Of a DNA stretch of 64,000 nucleotides, positions 51,967-60,959 are shown piece after piece. The stretch is from Nocardia harenae NBRC 108248 (GTDB lineage Bacteria > Actinomycetota > Actinomycetes > Mycobacteriales > Mycobacteriaceae). The notes beneath the pieces are model-generated. The model had not been told where the DNA came from, made no database searches, and was given only the letters and a program-made list of their open reading frames with translations. The stretch's first letter is position 1. Every line of letters begins with the position of its first letter. Made by a program: the position numbers and the translations under genes. The stretch is from the NCBI RefSeq assembly GCF_001612885.1, contig NZ_BDBH01000009.1, positions 186,001 through 250,000 on the forward strand, in the 5' to 3' direction.

Positions 51967-52635
51967 GCCGAGCGCGCAGCGCAGGCCACCGCCGGGGCCG
52001 AGAACGTGGTCCGGTTCGACCGTTCCGCGGACAACCGGCCTTGGGTCGAGGGTGGTGGATGCCCGGCGGAGTCGGAGGTCGGGCCCTGGTAGGCGCCCCG
52101 GCAGCGGCCGGATTTTGTCGAACCGGGAGCCATTCCCCCTGCTGGGGGCTCGACACTATGTGGACGATCACAGGTTGATTCTGTGCGCCATTCGACCTAC
52201 CTGGGACTTTCCATACCCTTTGGTCCATCTTTACTATTGAGGCGACCCTCAGCGTTACGGTCACGTACACAAAGGGCGCCGCGCCACCGCGCGGCGCGTT
52301 CGATGCCGCACATGTTCCGCCGATGAACCGGGCCCATGGCCTGGCGAAGGAGAAATATGTTCACCGACACCGACGTCGCCCCGCCGCTCTCGCCCGACGG
52401 CGAAAAATGGTGAAGCGCAAGAGTTTCAGAATCGTGGCGTAGCAATCCGCCCGGCAGCGGATCTCTCAGGTTTTGCTAAGTCATCACCAATACCCTTGCT
52501 TTCATCACACCCCGGCCCGTTGCAGCGCCGGGGCATCGCTCCACCGCGACTGCCGGTTCGCGGTCTGTGCTCCCTGTCGGACATCGTGATCGTCAACCGA
52601 CCCCGGCTCGCGCCGGGTCGGGCGAAGGAGAAGAC
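51967..52635. other. 669-bp intergenic region before the SulP-carbonic anhydrase gene
   Basis: No full-size gene is supported here. It contains an 18-codon ORF with a strong ribosome binding site at 52357 and an AT-richer stretch near 52180-52240. Two near-identical ribosome-binding segments (GGCGAAGGAGAA) occur, one before the small ORF and one before the transporter gene at 52621-52632, which hints at a duplicated leader. Confidence 0.4.
52357..52413 (+). CDS. 18-residue ORF with strong ribosome binding site (possible leader peptide)
   Basis: GAAGGAGAAAT leads directly into ATG at 52357, and the frame encodes MFTDTDVAPPLSPDGEKW before TGA. It lies 222 bp upstream of the SulP-carbonic anhydrase gene, with no gene between. 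It resembles no known precursor peptide; it could be a leader peptide for attenuation or a free microprotein. Support is limited to the ribosome binding site. Confidence 0.35.
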   Translation: MFTDTDVAPPLSPDGEKW

Positions 52636-54843
52636 ATGGCAATCGAGAACGATCTGGCTCCACCCGGCCGCCCCGCGCTCCGCGAACGCATGAATTCCGT
52701 TCTGCGCCACGACGTTCCCGCCTCCATCGTGGTGTTCCTGGTCGCCCTCCCGCTCTCGCTGGGCATCGCGGTCGCCTCCGGCGCGCCGGTGGAGGCCGGG
52801 CTCATCGCCGCGGTGATCGGCGGCATCGTCGCCGGCTTCCTCGGCGGGTCGGTGCTGCAGGTCAGCGGCCCCGCGGCCGGGCTGACCGTGGTGGTCGCCG
52901 AGTCGATCAACCAATTCGGCTGGCGCACCACCTGTTTCATCGGGGTGGCGGCCGGTGTGCTGCAGATCGTCTTCGGGCTGAGCCGGGTGGCGCGGGCCGC
53001 GCTGGCGGTGGCGCCGGTGGTGGTGCACGCCATGCTCGCCGGAATCGGCCTGACCATCGCGCTACAGCAGGTGCACGTGCTGCTCGGCGGCGAATCGCAG
53101 AGCAGCGCCTGGCGCAACATCACCGAGCTGCCCGCGCAGATCGGCTCGCTGGACGCCTGGGACGCGGGCATCGGGCTGGTCGTCGTCGCGATCATGCTCG
53201 GCTGGCGCTGGGTGCCGAAGCGGCTAGCCGCGGTGCCGGGGCCGCTGGTCGCGGTCGTGGCCGCCACCGTGCTCTCGCTGGTGCTGCCCGCCGACGTCGA
53301 GCGCATCGTGCTGAACGGCTCGCTCTTCGACGCCATCGCGCTGCCGCAGATTCCGGACGGCGGCTGGGCGGCGGTCGCGCTCATGGTGCTCACCATCGCG
53401 CTGATCGCCAGCGTGGAGAGCCTGCTCTCGGCGGTCGCCATCGACAAGATGCACGACGGCAGGCGTACCGACTTCGACCGCGAGCTGATCGGCCAGGGCT
53501 CGGCGAACGTGCTCTCCGGCCTGGCAGGCGGGCTGCCGGTGACCGGCGTGATCGTGCGCAGCGCGACCAATGTCGCGGCCGGGGCGCGCAGCAAGGCCTC
53601 GGCGATCCTGCACGGCGTCTGGCTGCTGGTCTTCTCGGTGGTGCTGGCCTCGCTGGTCGAGCAGATCCCGCTGGCCGCGCTGGCCGGGCTGCTCATCGTG
53701 ATCGGCATCCAGCTGGTCAAGCTGGCGCACATCAAGCTCGCCAAGCGCACCGGCGACCTGCTCGTCTACACCTCGACCATCCTCGGCGTCGTCTTCCTGA
53801 ACCTGCTGGAGGGGGTGCTGATCGGGCTCGCGCTCGCCTTCGCGCTGCTGCTCTGGCGGGTGGTCCGGATCCACGTGCACGCCCAGCAGGCGCCCGGCTC
53901 CGAGCAGTGGGTGGTGCGGATCGACGGCTCCTGCACCTTCCTCGCGCTGCCCCGGCTCACCGGTGAGCTGCACAAGGTGCCCGCGGGCGCCGACGTCACG
54001 GTGGAGATGACCGTCGACTTCCTCGACCACGCCGCCTACGAGGCGCTGGAGGAGTGGGTGCGCCAGCAGGAGAACGGCGGCGGCTCGGTGCACTTCGTCG
54101 AGATCGGCAGCGCGCGGATGGCCGACGCCACCGCGGGGCCGCCCGCGCGCGGCCTCGGCCGCGCCGTCTGGGACGACATCCTCGGTCCGTGGCGGCACGA
54201 GGAGGCGCCGGAGGACAAGGTGACCGCGGGCGTCGCGGCCTACCACCGCGGCCACGCGCACGTCGTGCGGCCGCACCTGGACGAGCTGCGCGACCGGCAG
54301 GACCCGGACTCCTTCTTCCTCACCTGCGCCGACTCCCGGATCGTGCCGAACGTGATCACCAGCAGCGGCCCCGGCGACCTGTTCACCGTGCGCAACGTCG
54401 GCAACCTCGTCCCGGTCTCGGGCGACCCGTCGGTGGAGGCGGCGCTGCTCTTCGCGCTGGAGGAACTGGACGTGCGCAGCGTCGTCGTCTGCGGCCACTC
54501 CTCCTGCGGGGCCATGAAGGCGCTGCACTCCGGCGCGCAGGCCGGGCCGGAGATCGGTGCCTGGCTGGCGCACGCCGCGCCCAGCCTGGAGCGGTTCCGG
54601 CTCGGCCACCCGGTCGCGCTGGCCGCCCGCGCCGCGGGCTTCGGCGAGGTCGACCAGCTGAGCATGGTGAACGTGGCCGTGCAGCTGGAGACGCTGCGCG
54701 CGCACCCGGCGGTGCTGGCCCGCGGCGCGACGGTGACCGGGCTCTTCTTCGACATCGCCAGCGCGCGGGTGGTCGAGGTGACCGAGGACGGGATCGCGCG
54801 GATCGACGAGAGCGGCGAGCGCCGCACGCTCGAACCGGCCTAG
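52636..54843 (+). CDS. SulP-family anion transporter fused to beta-carbonic anhydrase
   Basis: 735 residues. Residues about 15-395 form a SulP transporter with about 10-12 membrane segments ('HDVPASIVVFLVALPLSLGIA', 'SGPAAGLTVVV'). About 400-500 is a STAS-like domain with 'VVRIDGSCTFLALPRL'. From about 525 on is a beta-class carbonic anhydrase with zinc ligands in 'CADSRIVP' (C, D) and 'HSSCG' (H, C). Mycobacterial Rv3273 has the same order. It should take up bicarbonate and interconvert it with CO2 at the membrane. Bicarbonate feeds biotin carboxylases, such as that of the Atu-like operon. ATG 52636 follows GAAGGAGAA. Confidence 0.92.
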   Translation: MAIENDLAPPGRPALRERMNSVLRHDVPASIVVFLVALPLSLGIAVASGAPVEAGLIAAVIGGIVAGFLGGSVLQVSGPAAGLTVVVAESINQFGWRTTCFIGVAAGVLQIVFGLSRVARAALAVAPVVVHAMLAGIGLTIALQQVHVLLGGESQSSAWRNITELPAQIGSLDAWDAGIGLVVVAIMLGWRWVPKRLAAVPGPLVAVVAATVLSLVLPADVERIVLNGSLFDAIALPQIPDGGWAAVALMVLTIALIASVESLLSAVAIDKMHDGRRTDFDRELIGQGSANVLSGLAGGLPVTGVIVRSATNVAAGARSKASAILHGVWLLVFSVVLASLVEQIPLAALAGLLIVIGIQLVKLAHIKLAKRTGDLLVYTSTILGVVFLNLLEGVLIGLALAFALLLWRVVRIHVHAQQAPGSEQWVVRIDGSCTFLALPRLTGELHKVPAGADVTVEMTVDFLDHAAYEALEEWVRQQENGGGSVHFVEIGSARMADATAGPPARGLGRAVWDDILGPWRHEEAPEDKVTAGVAAYHRGHAHVVRPHLDELRDRQDPDSFFLTCADSRIVPNVITSSGPGDLFTVRNVGNLVPVSGDPSVEAALLFALEELDVRSVVVCGHSSCGAMKALHSGAQAGPEIGAWLAHAAPSLERFRLGHPVALAARAAGFGEVDQLSMVNVAVQLETLRAHPAVLARGATVTGLFFDIASARVVEVTEDGIARIDESGERRTLEPA

Positions 54844-54893
54844 GGGTCGCGGCCCGGCGTCCGAGCCGCCCCCGGGGCTCGTACGCTGGGCTG

Positions 54894-55343
54894 GTGAGCA
54901 TCGATCCCGACCCCCGCGCGCCCGATGACTCCGCGCGGGCGCGCGCCGGGCGCGAGCACAGGTACGCCTGGCGGCGCCGGCTCGCGGAGCGGCCCGGTGT
55001 CGAGCTGGGCTACCGGATCCTGGTCGCGCTGGCCGGGATCGCGGTGCTGGCGCTCGGCATCGTCGCCATTCCCTACCCGGGGCCGGGCTGGGCCATCGTC
55101 TTCGCCGGGCTCGGTATCCTGGCCAGCGAATTCGCCTGGGCACAGCGTGTCCTCGCGTGGCTTCGCGAGCGGTACCGGCAATTCATGGCATGGTTCTCGG
55201 CGCGCGGGCCGCTGGTGCGCGCGCTCGCGGCGCTCGGCACCTTCCTGATCGTCGTCGCGACGCTCTGGGTGCTGGATACGTTCTCGCTGGTCGGCGGCTG
55301 GATCGGAGTGGAGTGGCCATGGTTGCGCAGTCCCCTGAAGTGA
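54894..55343 (+). CDS. PGPGW-motif small membrane protein (TIGR02611 family)
   Basis: 149 residues. A charged N-terminus is followed by two membrane segments around the signature 'PYPGPGWAIVFAGLGILASEF', then an amphipathic stretch ('RVLAWLRERYRQFMAWF') and a last membrane segment. Function of the family is unknown. TACGCT at 54882-54887 lies 6 nt before the GTG, so the mRNA may be leaderless; there is no good Shine-Dalgarno site. Its end overlaps the Fe-S protein gene by 25 nt. Confidence 0.8.
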   Translation: MSIDPDPRAPDDSARARAGREHRYAWRRRLAERPGVELGYRILVALAGIAVLALGIVAIPYPGPGWAIVFAGLGILASEFAWAQRVLAWLRERYRQFMAWFSARGPLVRALAALGTFLIVVATLWVLDTFSLVGGWIGVEWPWLRSPLK

Positions 55344-55957
55344 CCGGGACCGTCGGGGGCGCCGCGCTGCGCGACCCCGCCTGGGTCACCGCGCGGATCA
55401 CCGAGATGGGCCGGAGCTGGGGCACCGGCTCCTGTCGCGCCGCAGGCACGCTGTGGTGGTGCATGGTGGCATCGGCCCTGGTCCGGCCGGTGGTCGGGGC
55501 GTACGCGGCGCACGCGGCGGTGCCCGCCGTCGAGCTGGATCGGCTCAGCTGCCCGGTGCGCGCCGACGGCGGCATCGAGACGGTGGAGCTCGCCGCCGAC
55601 CCCGCCGAGCCGAGGGCAGCGGCGCAGGCGCTGCGCGCCAGCCTGGCCTCGGTGATCGCCACCGTCGCCCAGGCGTCCGGCGCGGGCATCCCGGCGCTCT
55701 GGGCGGTGGTCGCCGACGCCATCGGCAACCGGGCGATCGACGCGGGCGCGCCCGGCGTCGCCGCGGCGCTCGCGCACGACGTCGGCGGCAAACTGCCCGC
55801 ACCGCGGTTCCAGGAGGTCGGCGGCCGCACTTTCGTCAAGCGGATCTCCTGCTGCCTGGTCTTCGAGGCGCCAGGCTGCGAGATGTGCACGAGCTGCCCG
55901 AAGCGCCCCGCCGCCGACCGCGAGCGGCTGCTGACGGCACTGACCACCGGGAACTGA
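55319..55957 (+). CDS. FhuF-like (2Fe-2S) C-terminal domain protein
   Basis: 212 residues. The C-terminus has CC-x10-C-x2-C, 'CCLVFEAPGCEMCTSC', the [2Fe-2S]-binding motif of FhuF-type ferric siderophore reductases. The N-terminal part is Ala/Val-rich with 'RSWGTGSCRAAGTLWWCMV'. It may reduce ferric siderophores in the cytosol; no siderophore genes are near. The ATG at 55319 lies inside the end of the previous gene in another frame, with GGAG about 8 nt upstream. Confidence 0.8.
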   Translation: MVAQSPEVTGTVGGAALRDPAWVTARITEMGRSWGTGSCRAAGTLWWCMVASALVRPVVGAYAAHAAVPAVELDRLSCPVRADGGIETVELAADPAEPRAAAQALRASLASVIATVAQASGAGIPALWAVVADAIGNRAIDAGAPGVAAALAHDVGGKLPAPRFQEVGGRTFVKRISCCLVFEAPGCEMCTSCPKRPAADRERLLTALTTGN

Positions 55958-56116
55958 CTCCTCGGCGGAACGTCGGCCGCGGTGTCCGTCGGCGCGTCCG
56001 CGCGGCGGTGCCGATAGCATGGCAGCGCCGGAGCACACGGGTGCCCGGTATCGACGCGGGATCCGCCCCGGGGGCGGGAAACACCCGTGCCCGACGACGC
56101 CGAGGAGAGCTCAGCC

Positions 56117-58171
56117 GTGACCATCTCAGCCCCGATCAGTCCTGCCACCCACGTCCGGGTGCCTGCCGGGACGACGGCGGGTGCCGCGGTGCGCGAGGCG
56201 GGGCTGCCGACCAAGGGCCCGGACACCATCGTGGTGGTGCGCGACGCCGAGGGGCTCAGGGATCTCTCCTGGGCTCCCGAGGCCGACGTCGAGGTGGAGG
56301 CGATCGCCGCGAACACCGAGGCCGGCCGCAGCGTGATCCGGCACTCCGCCGCGCACGTGCTGGCCCAGGCGGTGCAGCAGGAGTTCCCCGAGGCCAAGCT
56401 CGGCATCGGCCCGCCGATCAAGGACGGCTTCTACTACGACTTCCGGGTCGACCGGCCGTTCACCCCGGAGGATCTGGCCAAGCTGGAATCCCGGATGAAG
56501 AAGATCGTGAAGGGCGCCCAGCGCTTCGCCCGCCGCGTGGTCGACGTCGAGGATGCCAGGGTGGAGCTGGCGGGCGAGCCCTTCAAGCTGGAGCTCATCT
56601 CCGACAAGTCCGGCATCGACGACCCCGAGGTGATGGAGGTCGGCGGCAAGGAACTCACCATCTACGACAACCTCGACCCGCGCTCCGGCGAGCGGATCTG
56701 GGGCGACCTCTGCCGCGGCCCGCACATCCCCACCACCAAGTTCATCCCGGCCTTCAAGCTCACCCGCAGCTCCGCCGCGTACTGGCGCGGCGACCAGAGC
56801 CGCGAGGGGCTGCAGCGCATCTACGGCACCGCGTGGGAATCGCCGGAGGCGCTGGAGGAGCACCTGCACCTGCTGGCCGAGGCCGAGCGCCGCGATCACC
56901 GCAAGCTCGGGCTCGAACTCGACCTCTTCAGCTTCCCGGACGAACTCGGCTCCGGCCTGCCGGTCTTCCACCCGAAGGGCGGCATCATCCGCAAGGAGCT
57001 GGAGGAGTACTCGCGGGCGCGGCACGTGGCGGCGGGGTACGAGTTCGTGAACACCCCGCACATCACCAAGGGGCATCTCTTCGAGGTCTCCGGCCACCTG
57101 GACTGGTACCGGGACGGCATGTTCCCGGCCATGCAGCTGGACGCGGAGTACAACGAGGACGGCACCGTCCGCAAGCCCGGCCAGGACTACTACGTCAAGC
57201 CGATGAACTGCCCGATGCACAACCTGATCTTCCGCTCCCGCGGCCGCTCGTACCGCGAGCTCCCGCTGCGGCTCTTCGAGTTCGGCTCGGTGTACCGGTA
57301 CGAGAAGTCCGGCGTGATCCACGGCCTCACCCGGGTGCGCGGCATGACCCAGGACGACGCGCACATCTACTGCACCAAGGAGCAGATGCACGCGGAGCTG
57401 ACCAGCACCCTGCAGTTCGTGCTCGGGCTGCTCGCCGACTACGGCCTGGACGACTTCTACCTGGAGCTCTCCACCAAGGACCCGGTGAAGTTCGTCGGCT
57501 CGGACGAGATCTGGGAGGAGGCCACCGAGACTCTCGCCGAGGTCGCCGCGGCCTCCGGGCTGGATCTGGTGCCCGACCCGGGCGGCGCCGCCTTCTACGG
57601 CCCGAAGATCTCGGTGCAGGCCAGGGACGCGCTCGGCCGCACCTGGCAGATGTCCACCATCCAGCTCGACTTCAACCTGCCCGAGCGGTTCCAGCTGGAG
57701 TACACCGCCGCCGACGGCAGCAAGCAGCGCCCGGTGATGATCCACCGCGCGCTCTTCGGCTCGATCGAGCGGTTCTTCGGCGTGCTCACCGAGCACTACG
57801 CCGGCGCCTTCCCGGCCTGGCTGGCCCCGGTGCAGGTGGTCGGCATCCCGGTGGCGGAGGCCTTCGCCGGGCACCTGGACGCGGTGGTCGAGCGGCTGCG
57901 CGACGCCGGGGTCAGGGCCCAGGTGGACCGCACCGACGACCGCATGCAGAAGAAGATCTTCAACCACACCGCGCAGAAGGTGCCCTTCATGCTGCTCGCC
58001 GGTGAGCGCGATGTCACCGCGGGCGCGGTGAGCTTCCGCTTCCGCGACGGGAGCCAGGTGAACGGAGTCCCGGTGGACGACGCCGTCGCCACCGTCCTCG
58101 CCTGGATCGCAGGCCGGGAGAACGCCTCGCCGAGTGCGGACGGGTTCGAGGTCCGGAAGGCGGGAGCGTGA
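56117..58171 (+). CDS. thrS: Threonyl-tRNA synthetase
   Basis: 684 residues with the bacterial ThrRS order: TGS domain (about 10-75, '[17 protein letters not shown]'), editing domain with '[12 protein letters not shown]', class II catalytic core (motif 2 '[24 protein letters not shown]' in pieces; zinc Cys C365 in 'NCPMH'), and the anticodon-binding domain ('[15 protein letters not shown]'). It charges tRNA-Thr. GTG 56117 follows GAGGAG by about 10 nt; a GTG at 56087 would add ten residues. The stop overlaps the GTG of the HIT gene (GTGA), starting the mycobacterial-type phospholipid operon. Confidence 0.96.
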   Translation: MTISAPISPATHVRVPAGTTAGAAVREAGLPTKGPDTIVVVRDAEGLRDLSWAPEADVEVEAIAANTEAGRSVIRHSAAHVLAQAVQQEFPEAKLGIGPPIKDGFYYDFRVDRPFTPEDLAKLESRMKKIVKGAQRFARRVVDVEDARVELAGEPFKLELISDKSGIDDPEVMEVGGKELTIYDNLDPRSGERIWGDLCRGPHIPTTKFIPAFKLTRSSAAYWRGDQSREGLQRIYGTAWESPEALEEHLHLLAEAERRDHRKLGLELDLFSFPDELGSGLPVFHPKGGIIRKELEEYSRARHVAAGYEFVNTPHITKGHLFEVSGHLDWYRDGMFPAMQLDAEYNEDGTVRKPGQDYYVKPMNCPMHNLIFRSRGRSYRELPLRLFEFGSVYRYEKSGVIHGLTRVRGMTQDDAHIYCTKEQMHAELTSTLQFVLGLLADYGLDDFYLELSTKDPVKFVGSDEIWEEATETLAEVAAASGLDLVPDPGGAAFYGPKISVQARDALGRTWQMSTIQLDFNLPERFQLEYTAADGSKQRPVMIHRALFGSIERFFGVLTEHYAGAFPAWLAPVQVVGIPVAEAFAGHLDAVVERLRDAGVRAQVDRTDDRMQKKIFNHTAQKVPFMLLAGERDVTAGAVSFRFRDGSQVNGVPVDDAVATVLAWIAGRENASPSADGFEVRKAGA

Positions 58172-59187
58172 GCGAGTCAGGCCCGGAGGCGGGAGCGGAG
58201 CGTGGCCACGGAGGGCCCGCGCTCACGCCGGATGGGCAGAGCGTGAGCGCGTCAGGCCCGGAGGCGGGAGCGGAGCGTGGCCACGGAGGGCCCTCGCTCA
58301 CGCCGGATGGGCAGAGCGTGAGCGCGTCAGGCCCGGAGGCGGGAGCGGAGCGTGGCCACGGAGGGCCCGCGCTCACGCCGGATGGGCAGAGCGTGAGCGC
58401 GTCAGGCCCGGAGGCGGGAGCGGAGCGTGGCCACGGAGGGCCCGCGCTCACGCCGGATGGGCAGAGCGTGAGCGAGTCAGGCCCGGAGGCGGGAGCGGAG
58501 CGTGGCCACGGAGGGCCCTCGCTCACGCCGGATGGGCAGAGCGTGAGCGAGTCAGGCCCGGAGGCGGGAGCGGAGCGTGGCCACGGAGGGCCCTCGCTCA
58601 CGCCGGATGGGCAGAGCGTGAGCGAGGAGTTCGTCGTGCGCGGGGCGGGGGAGCCGGATCGGCTGCAGCGGCTGTGGACGCCCTACCGGATGTCCTACAT
58701 CTCGGAGGCCGCCACCGCGGCGCCGAGGAACGGCTCGACCGGGCACCCCTTCACCGACATCCCGCTGATGACCGACGAGGACGGCCTCGTCATCGCGCGC
58801 GGCGAGCTGGTGTACGCCGTGCTCAACCTGTACCCGTACAACCCGGGACACCTCATGGTGGTGCCGTATCGCAGGGTCGCCAAGCTGGAGGATCTCACCG
58901 ACGCGGAGGCCGCCGAGCTCATGGCCTTCACCCAGGAGGCGATCCGCACGGTCAAGCGGGTCTCCTCGCCGCACGGCTTCAATGTCGGGCTGAACCTGGG
59001 CGGGGTCGCGGGCGGCTCGCTCGCCGACCACCTGCACCAGCACGTCGTCCCGCGCTGGGGCGGCGACGCCAACTTCATCACCGTCATCGGCGGCGCCAAG
59101 GTGATGCCGCAGCTGCTGCGCGACACCAGGGCGCTGCTCGCCGACGCCTGGAAGAACCCGGCGCCCGCCGCGAAGGATGTCGAGTGA
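58168..59187 (+). CDS. HIT-family nucleotide hydrolase/phosphorylase with 6 x 25-residue N-terminal repeats
   Basis: From GTG 58168 the protein is 339 residues. Residues 2-151 are six copies of a 25-residue repeat ([20 protein letters not shown] + DGQSV, with E/A and A/S variation). The rest is the HIT domain of Rv2613c-type proteins (Ap4A phosphorylase), with the histidine triad 'HLHQHVV'. The mycobacterial protein is about 195 residues, as this one would be if it began at the last repeat-borne GTG (58618). I prefer 58168 because GGAAGG lies 7 nt upstream and it overlaps the thrS stop; GTG 58618 has only a poor site. The enzyme cleaves Ap4A to ADP and ATP. Confidence 0.85.
   Translation: MSESGPEAGAERGHGGPALTPDGQSVSASGPEAGAERGHGGPSLTPDGQSVSASGPEAGAERGHGGPALTPDGQSVSASGPEAGAERGHGGPALTPDGQSVSESGPEAGAERGHGGPSLTPDGQSVSESGPEAGAERGHGGPSLTPDGQSVSEEFVVRGAGEPDRLQRLWTPYRMSYISEAATAAPRNGSTGHPFTDIPLMTDEDGLVIARGELVYAVLNLYPYNPGHLMVVPYRRVAKLEDLTDAEAAELMAFTQEAIRTVKRVSSPHGFNVGLNLGGVAGGSLADHLHQHVVPRWGGDANFITVIGGAKVMPQLLRDTRALLADAWKNPAPAAKDVE
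58171..58620. repeat. Six perfect-length 75-bp tandem repeats at the 5' end of the HIT gene
   Basis: Units start at 58171, 58246, 58321, 58396, 58471 and 58546. They are nearly identical, differing mainly in GAG/GCG at codon 2 and GCG/TCG at codon 17. As the unit is 25 codons, the frame is kept. Each unit ends with AGCGTG, supplying a potential start codon, and most can form a 10-bp hairpin (for example GCGCTCACGC at 58219-58228 with GCGTGAGCGC at 58241-58250). The repeat is open on the opposite strand too, which follows from its composition. Confidence 0.95.
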
Positions 59188-59860
59188 GGTGCTGAGCTTC
59201 TTCGGCCGCGCGACCTTCGCCAAGGCCACCGCCCCGCTGGGCCGCGCCCTGGTGCGCACCGGGCTCACCCCGGACGCGGTGACGCTGCTCGGGACCGCCG
59301 CCACCATCACCGCGGCGGTCACGCTCTTCCCGGCCGGTCACCTCTTCTGGGGCACCATGGTGATCTGGCTCTTCGTCATGTTCGACATGCTGGACGGCGC
59401 CATGGCCAGGGCCAGGGGCGGCGGCACCAGGTACGGCGCGGTACTCGACGCCACCTGCGACCGGGTCGCCGACGGCGCCATCTTCGGCGGGCTGGCCTGG
59501 TGGGCGGTGTTCCACGAGGACAGCAAGCTGCTGTTCGCCGCGACGCTGGTGGTGCTGGTGACCTCGCAGGTCATCTCCTACGCCAAGGCGCGCGCCGAGG
59601 CCAGCGGGCTCTCCGCCGACGGCGGGCTCATCGAGCGGCCGGACCGGCTCATCATCGTGCTGGTGGGCGCCGGGCTCACCGGGATCGGCGGGTACTGGGG
59701 CATCGAGTGGCTCACCTGGGCGGTGCACGTCGCCATGTGGATCCTCGCGGTGCTCAGCATCGTCACGGTCTTCCAGCGGGTGCTCGCGGTGCGCAACTCA
59801 CCGGGCGCCCGCGACCTGCTCCCGCCTGCCGGTGCCGCCCCGGCGCAGGAAGCCGGATGA
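59177..59860 (+). CDS. pgsA: Phosphatidylinositol phosphate synthase (CDP-alcohol phosphatidyltransferase)
   Basis: 227 residues with about six membrane segments. The CDP-alcohol phosphotransferase signature D-x2-DG-x2-AR-x8-G-x3-D-x3-D is complete ('DMLDGAMARARGGGTRYGAV', then D, then D). In mycobacteria this gene (Rv2612c) makes phosphatidylinositol phosphate from CDP-diacylglycerol and inositol 1-phosphate, the base of PIM, LM and LAM glycolipids. It overlaps the HIT gene by 11 nt. Confidence 0.94.
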   Translation: MSSEVLSFFGRATFAKATAPLGRALVRTGLTPDAVTLLGTAATITAAVTLFPAGHLFWGTMVIWLFVMFDMLDGAMARARGGGTRYGAVLDATCDRVADGAIFGGLAWWAVFHEDSKLLFAATLVVLVTSQVISYAKARAEASGLSADGGLIERPDRLIIVLVGAGLTGIGGYWGIEWLTWAVHVAMWILAVLSIVTVFQRVLAVRNSPGARDLLPPAGAAPAQEAG

Positions 59861-60012
59861 GCGCGCCCGCCGCGGGCGGCGCCCGCCTCGGGCGGTCCGC
59901 CGGGGCCGCGGGGTGCGGGCAGTGTCGCACCGCCGTCGACCGGAGCCTGCGCCGGTCCGGGCCGGGCGTCGGCACGCCCCCCGGCCGCCGGCGGCTCGGG
60001 AGTGCCGCATGA
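59857..60012 (+). CDS. Possible 51-residue ORF coupled between pgsA and the acyltransferase
   Basis: The frame starts with ATG overlapping the pgsA stop (ATGA) and ends with TGA overlapping the acyltransferase ATG (ATGA). It encodes 51 Arg/Gly/Ala-rich residues with a CxxC ('CGQC'). In mycobacteria pgsA and the acyltransferase abut directly, so this 148-bp spacer is extra. The double overlap argues for translation through the spacer; the composition argues against a folded protein. Confidence 0.35.
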   Translation: MSAPAAGGARLGRSAGAAGCGQCRTAVDRSLRRSGPGVGTPPGRRRLGSAA

Positions 60013-60959
60013 GTTTCGGCGAGCGCGCCTCCGCGCTCGGCTACGCGGCGGGCTGGCGCATCGTCCGGGCCCTGCCGGACGGGCTGGCGCGCAGCGCCTT
60101 CCGCATCGGCGCCGACCGCGGCGCCCGCGGCGGCGGCCCGGAACAACTGCGCCGCAATCTCGCCCGCGTCCTCGGCGTCCCCCCGGCCGAGGTCCCGGAC
60201 GACCTGATCCGCGCCTCCGTCCGCTCCTACGCCCGCTACTGGCGCGAGGCGTTCCGGCTCCCCACCATGGACCACGCCGCCCTCGGCCGCTCCTCGCTGC
60301 TCCCGGTCGAGGGCCGGGAAAATCTGGACGCCGCCCTCGAGCGCGGCAGGGGCATGCTGCTCGTCCTCCCGCACACCGGCAACTGGGATATGGCCGGAGT
60401 CTGGCTGGTGCAGAACTACGGCCGCTTAAGCACCGTCATGGAGCGGCTGAAACCGGAATCCCTGTTCGAACGCTTCGTCGCCTACCGCGAGAGCCTCGGC
60501 TTCGAGATCTTCCCGCTCACCGGCGGCGAACAGCCCCCCTTCGCCACGCTCGCCGCCCGGCTCCGGGACAACGGCATCGTCTGCCTGCTCGGCGAGCGCG
60601 ACCTCACCGGCCGCGGCGTCCCGGTCACCTTCTTCGGCGAGCGCACCTGGATGCCGGGCGGCCCGGCCGCGCTGGCCGTCGAGACCGGCGCCGTCCTGCT
60701 CCCGGTGCACCTCTGGTTCCGCGAGACCGCGGACGGCACCGAGGCGTGGGGGCTGCGCGTCGGCGCCGCCATCGACACCGCCGACGGCGTCGCCGCCGCC
60801 ACCCAGGCCCTCGCCGACTCCTTCGCCGCAGGCATCGCCGAACACCCCGCGGACTGGCACATGCTGCAACCGCTCTGGGAAGGCGACCTCTCCGAGCGCA
60901 GGCGCGCGGCGATCGCGGCCGCGCAGGCGGACCGGCACCCCGGCGAGGCGGCCCGATGA
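60009..60959 (+). CDS. patA: Phosphatidylinositol mannoside acyltransferase (PatA, Rv2611c-like)
   Basis: 316 residues of the LpxL/HtrB-like acyltransferase superfamily. The catalytic HX4D is 'HTGNWD' (H122, D127); 'YGRLSTVMERLKPESLFERF' and 'LLGERDLTGRGVPVTFFGE' are further family blocks. In mycobacteria PatA adds palmitate to the mannose of PIM1/PIM2 on the inner membrane face. It lies between pgsA and pimA as in mycobacteria. The GC-rich frame extends upstream to 59832, but ATG 60009 matches the family's N-terminus. Confidence 0.92.
   Translation: MSFGERASALGYAAGWRIVRALPDGLARSAFRIGADRGARGGGPEQLRRNLARVLGVPPAEVPDDLIRASVRSYARYWREAFRLPTMDHAALGRSSLLPVEGRENLDAALERGRGMLLVLPHTGNWDMAGVWLVQNYGRLSTVMERLKPESLFERFVAYRESLGFEIFPLTGGEQPPFATLAARLRDNGIVCLLGERDLTGRGVPVTFFGERTWMPGGPAALAVETGAVLLPVHLWFRETADGTEAWGLRVGAAIDTADGVAAATQALADSFAAGIAEHPADWHMLQPLWEGDLSERRRAAIAAAQADRHPGEAAR

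Noticed and set aside
58014-58601. Minus-strand frame made of repeated [20 protein letters not shown]-like units
   Set aside because: It is the reverse reading of the 75-bp tandem repeat. The plus-strand frame joins a conserved HIT domain.
58171-58620. CRISPR array
   Set aside because: The 75-bp units are contiguous and nearly identical, with no variable spacers and no cas genes.
59832-60008. N-terminal extension of patA
   Set aside because: The added residues are an Arg-rich GC-driven translation, and ATG 60009 overlaps the preceding frame and matches the expected protein start.
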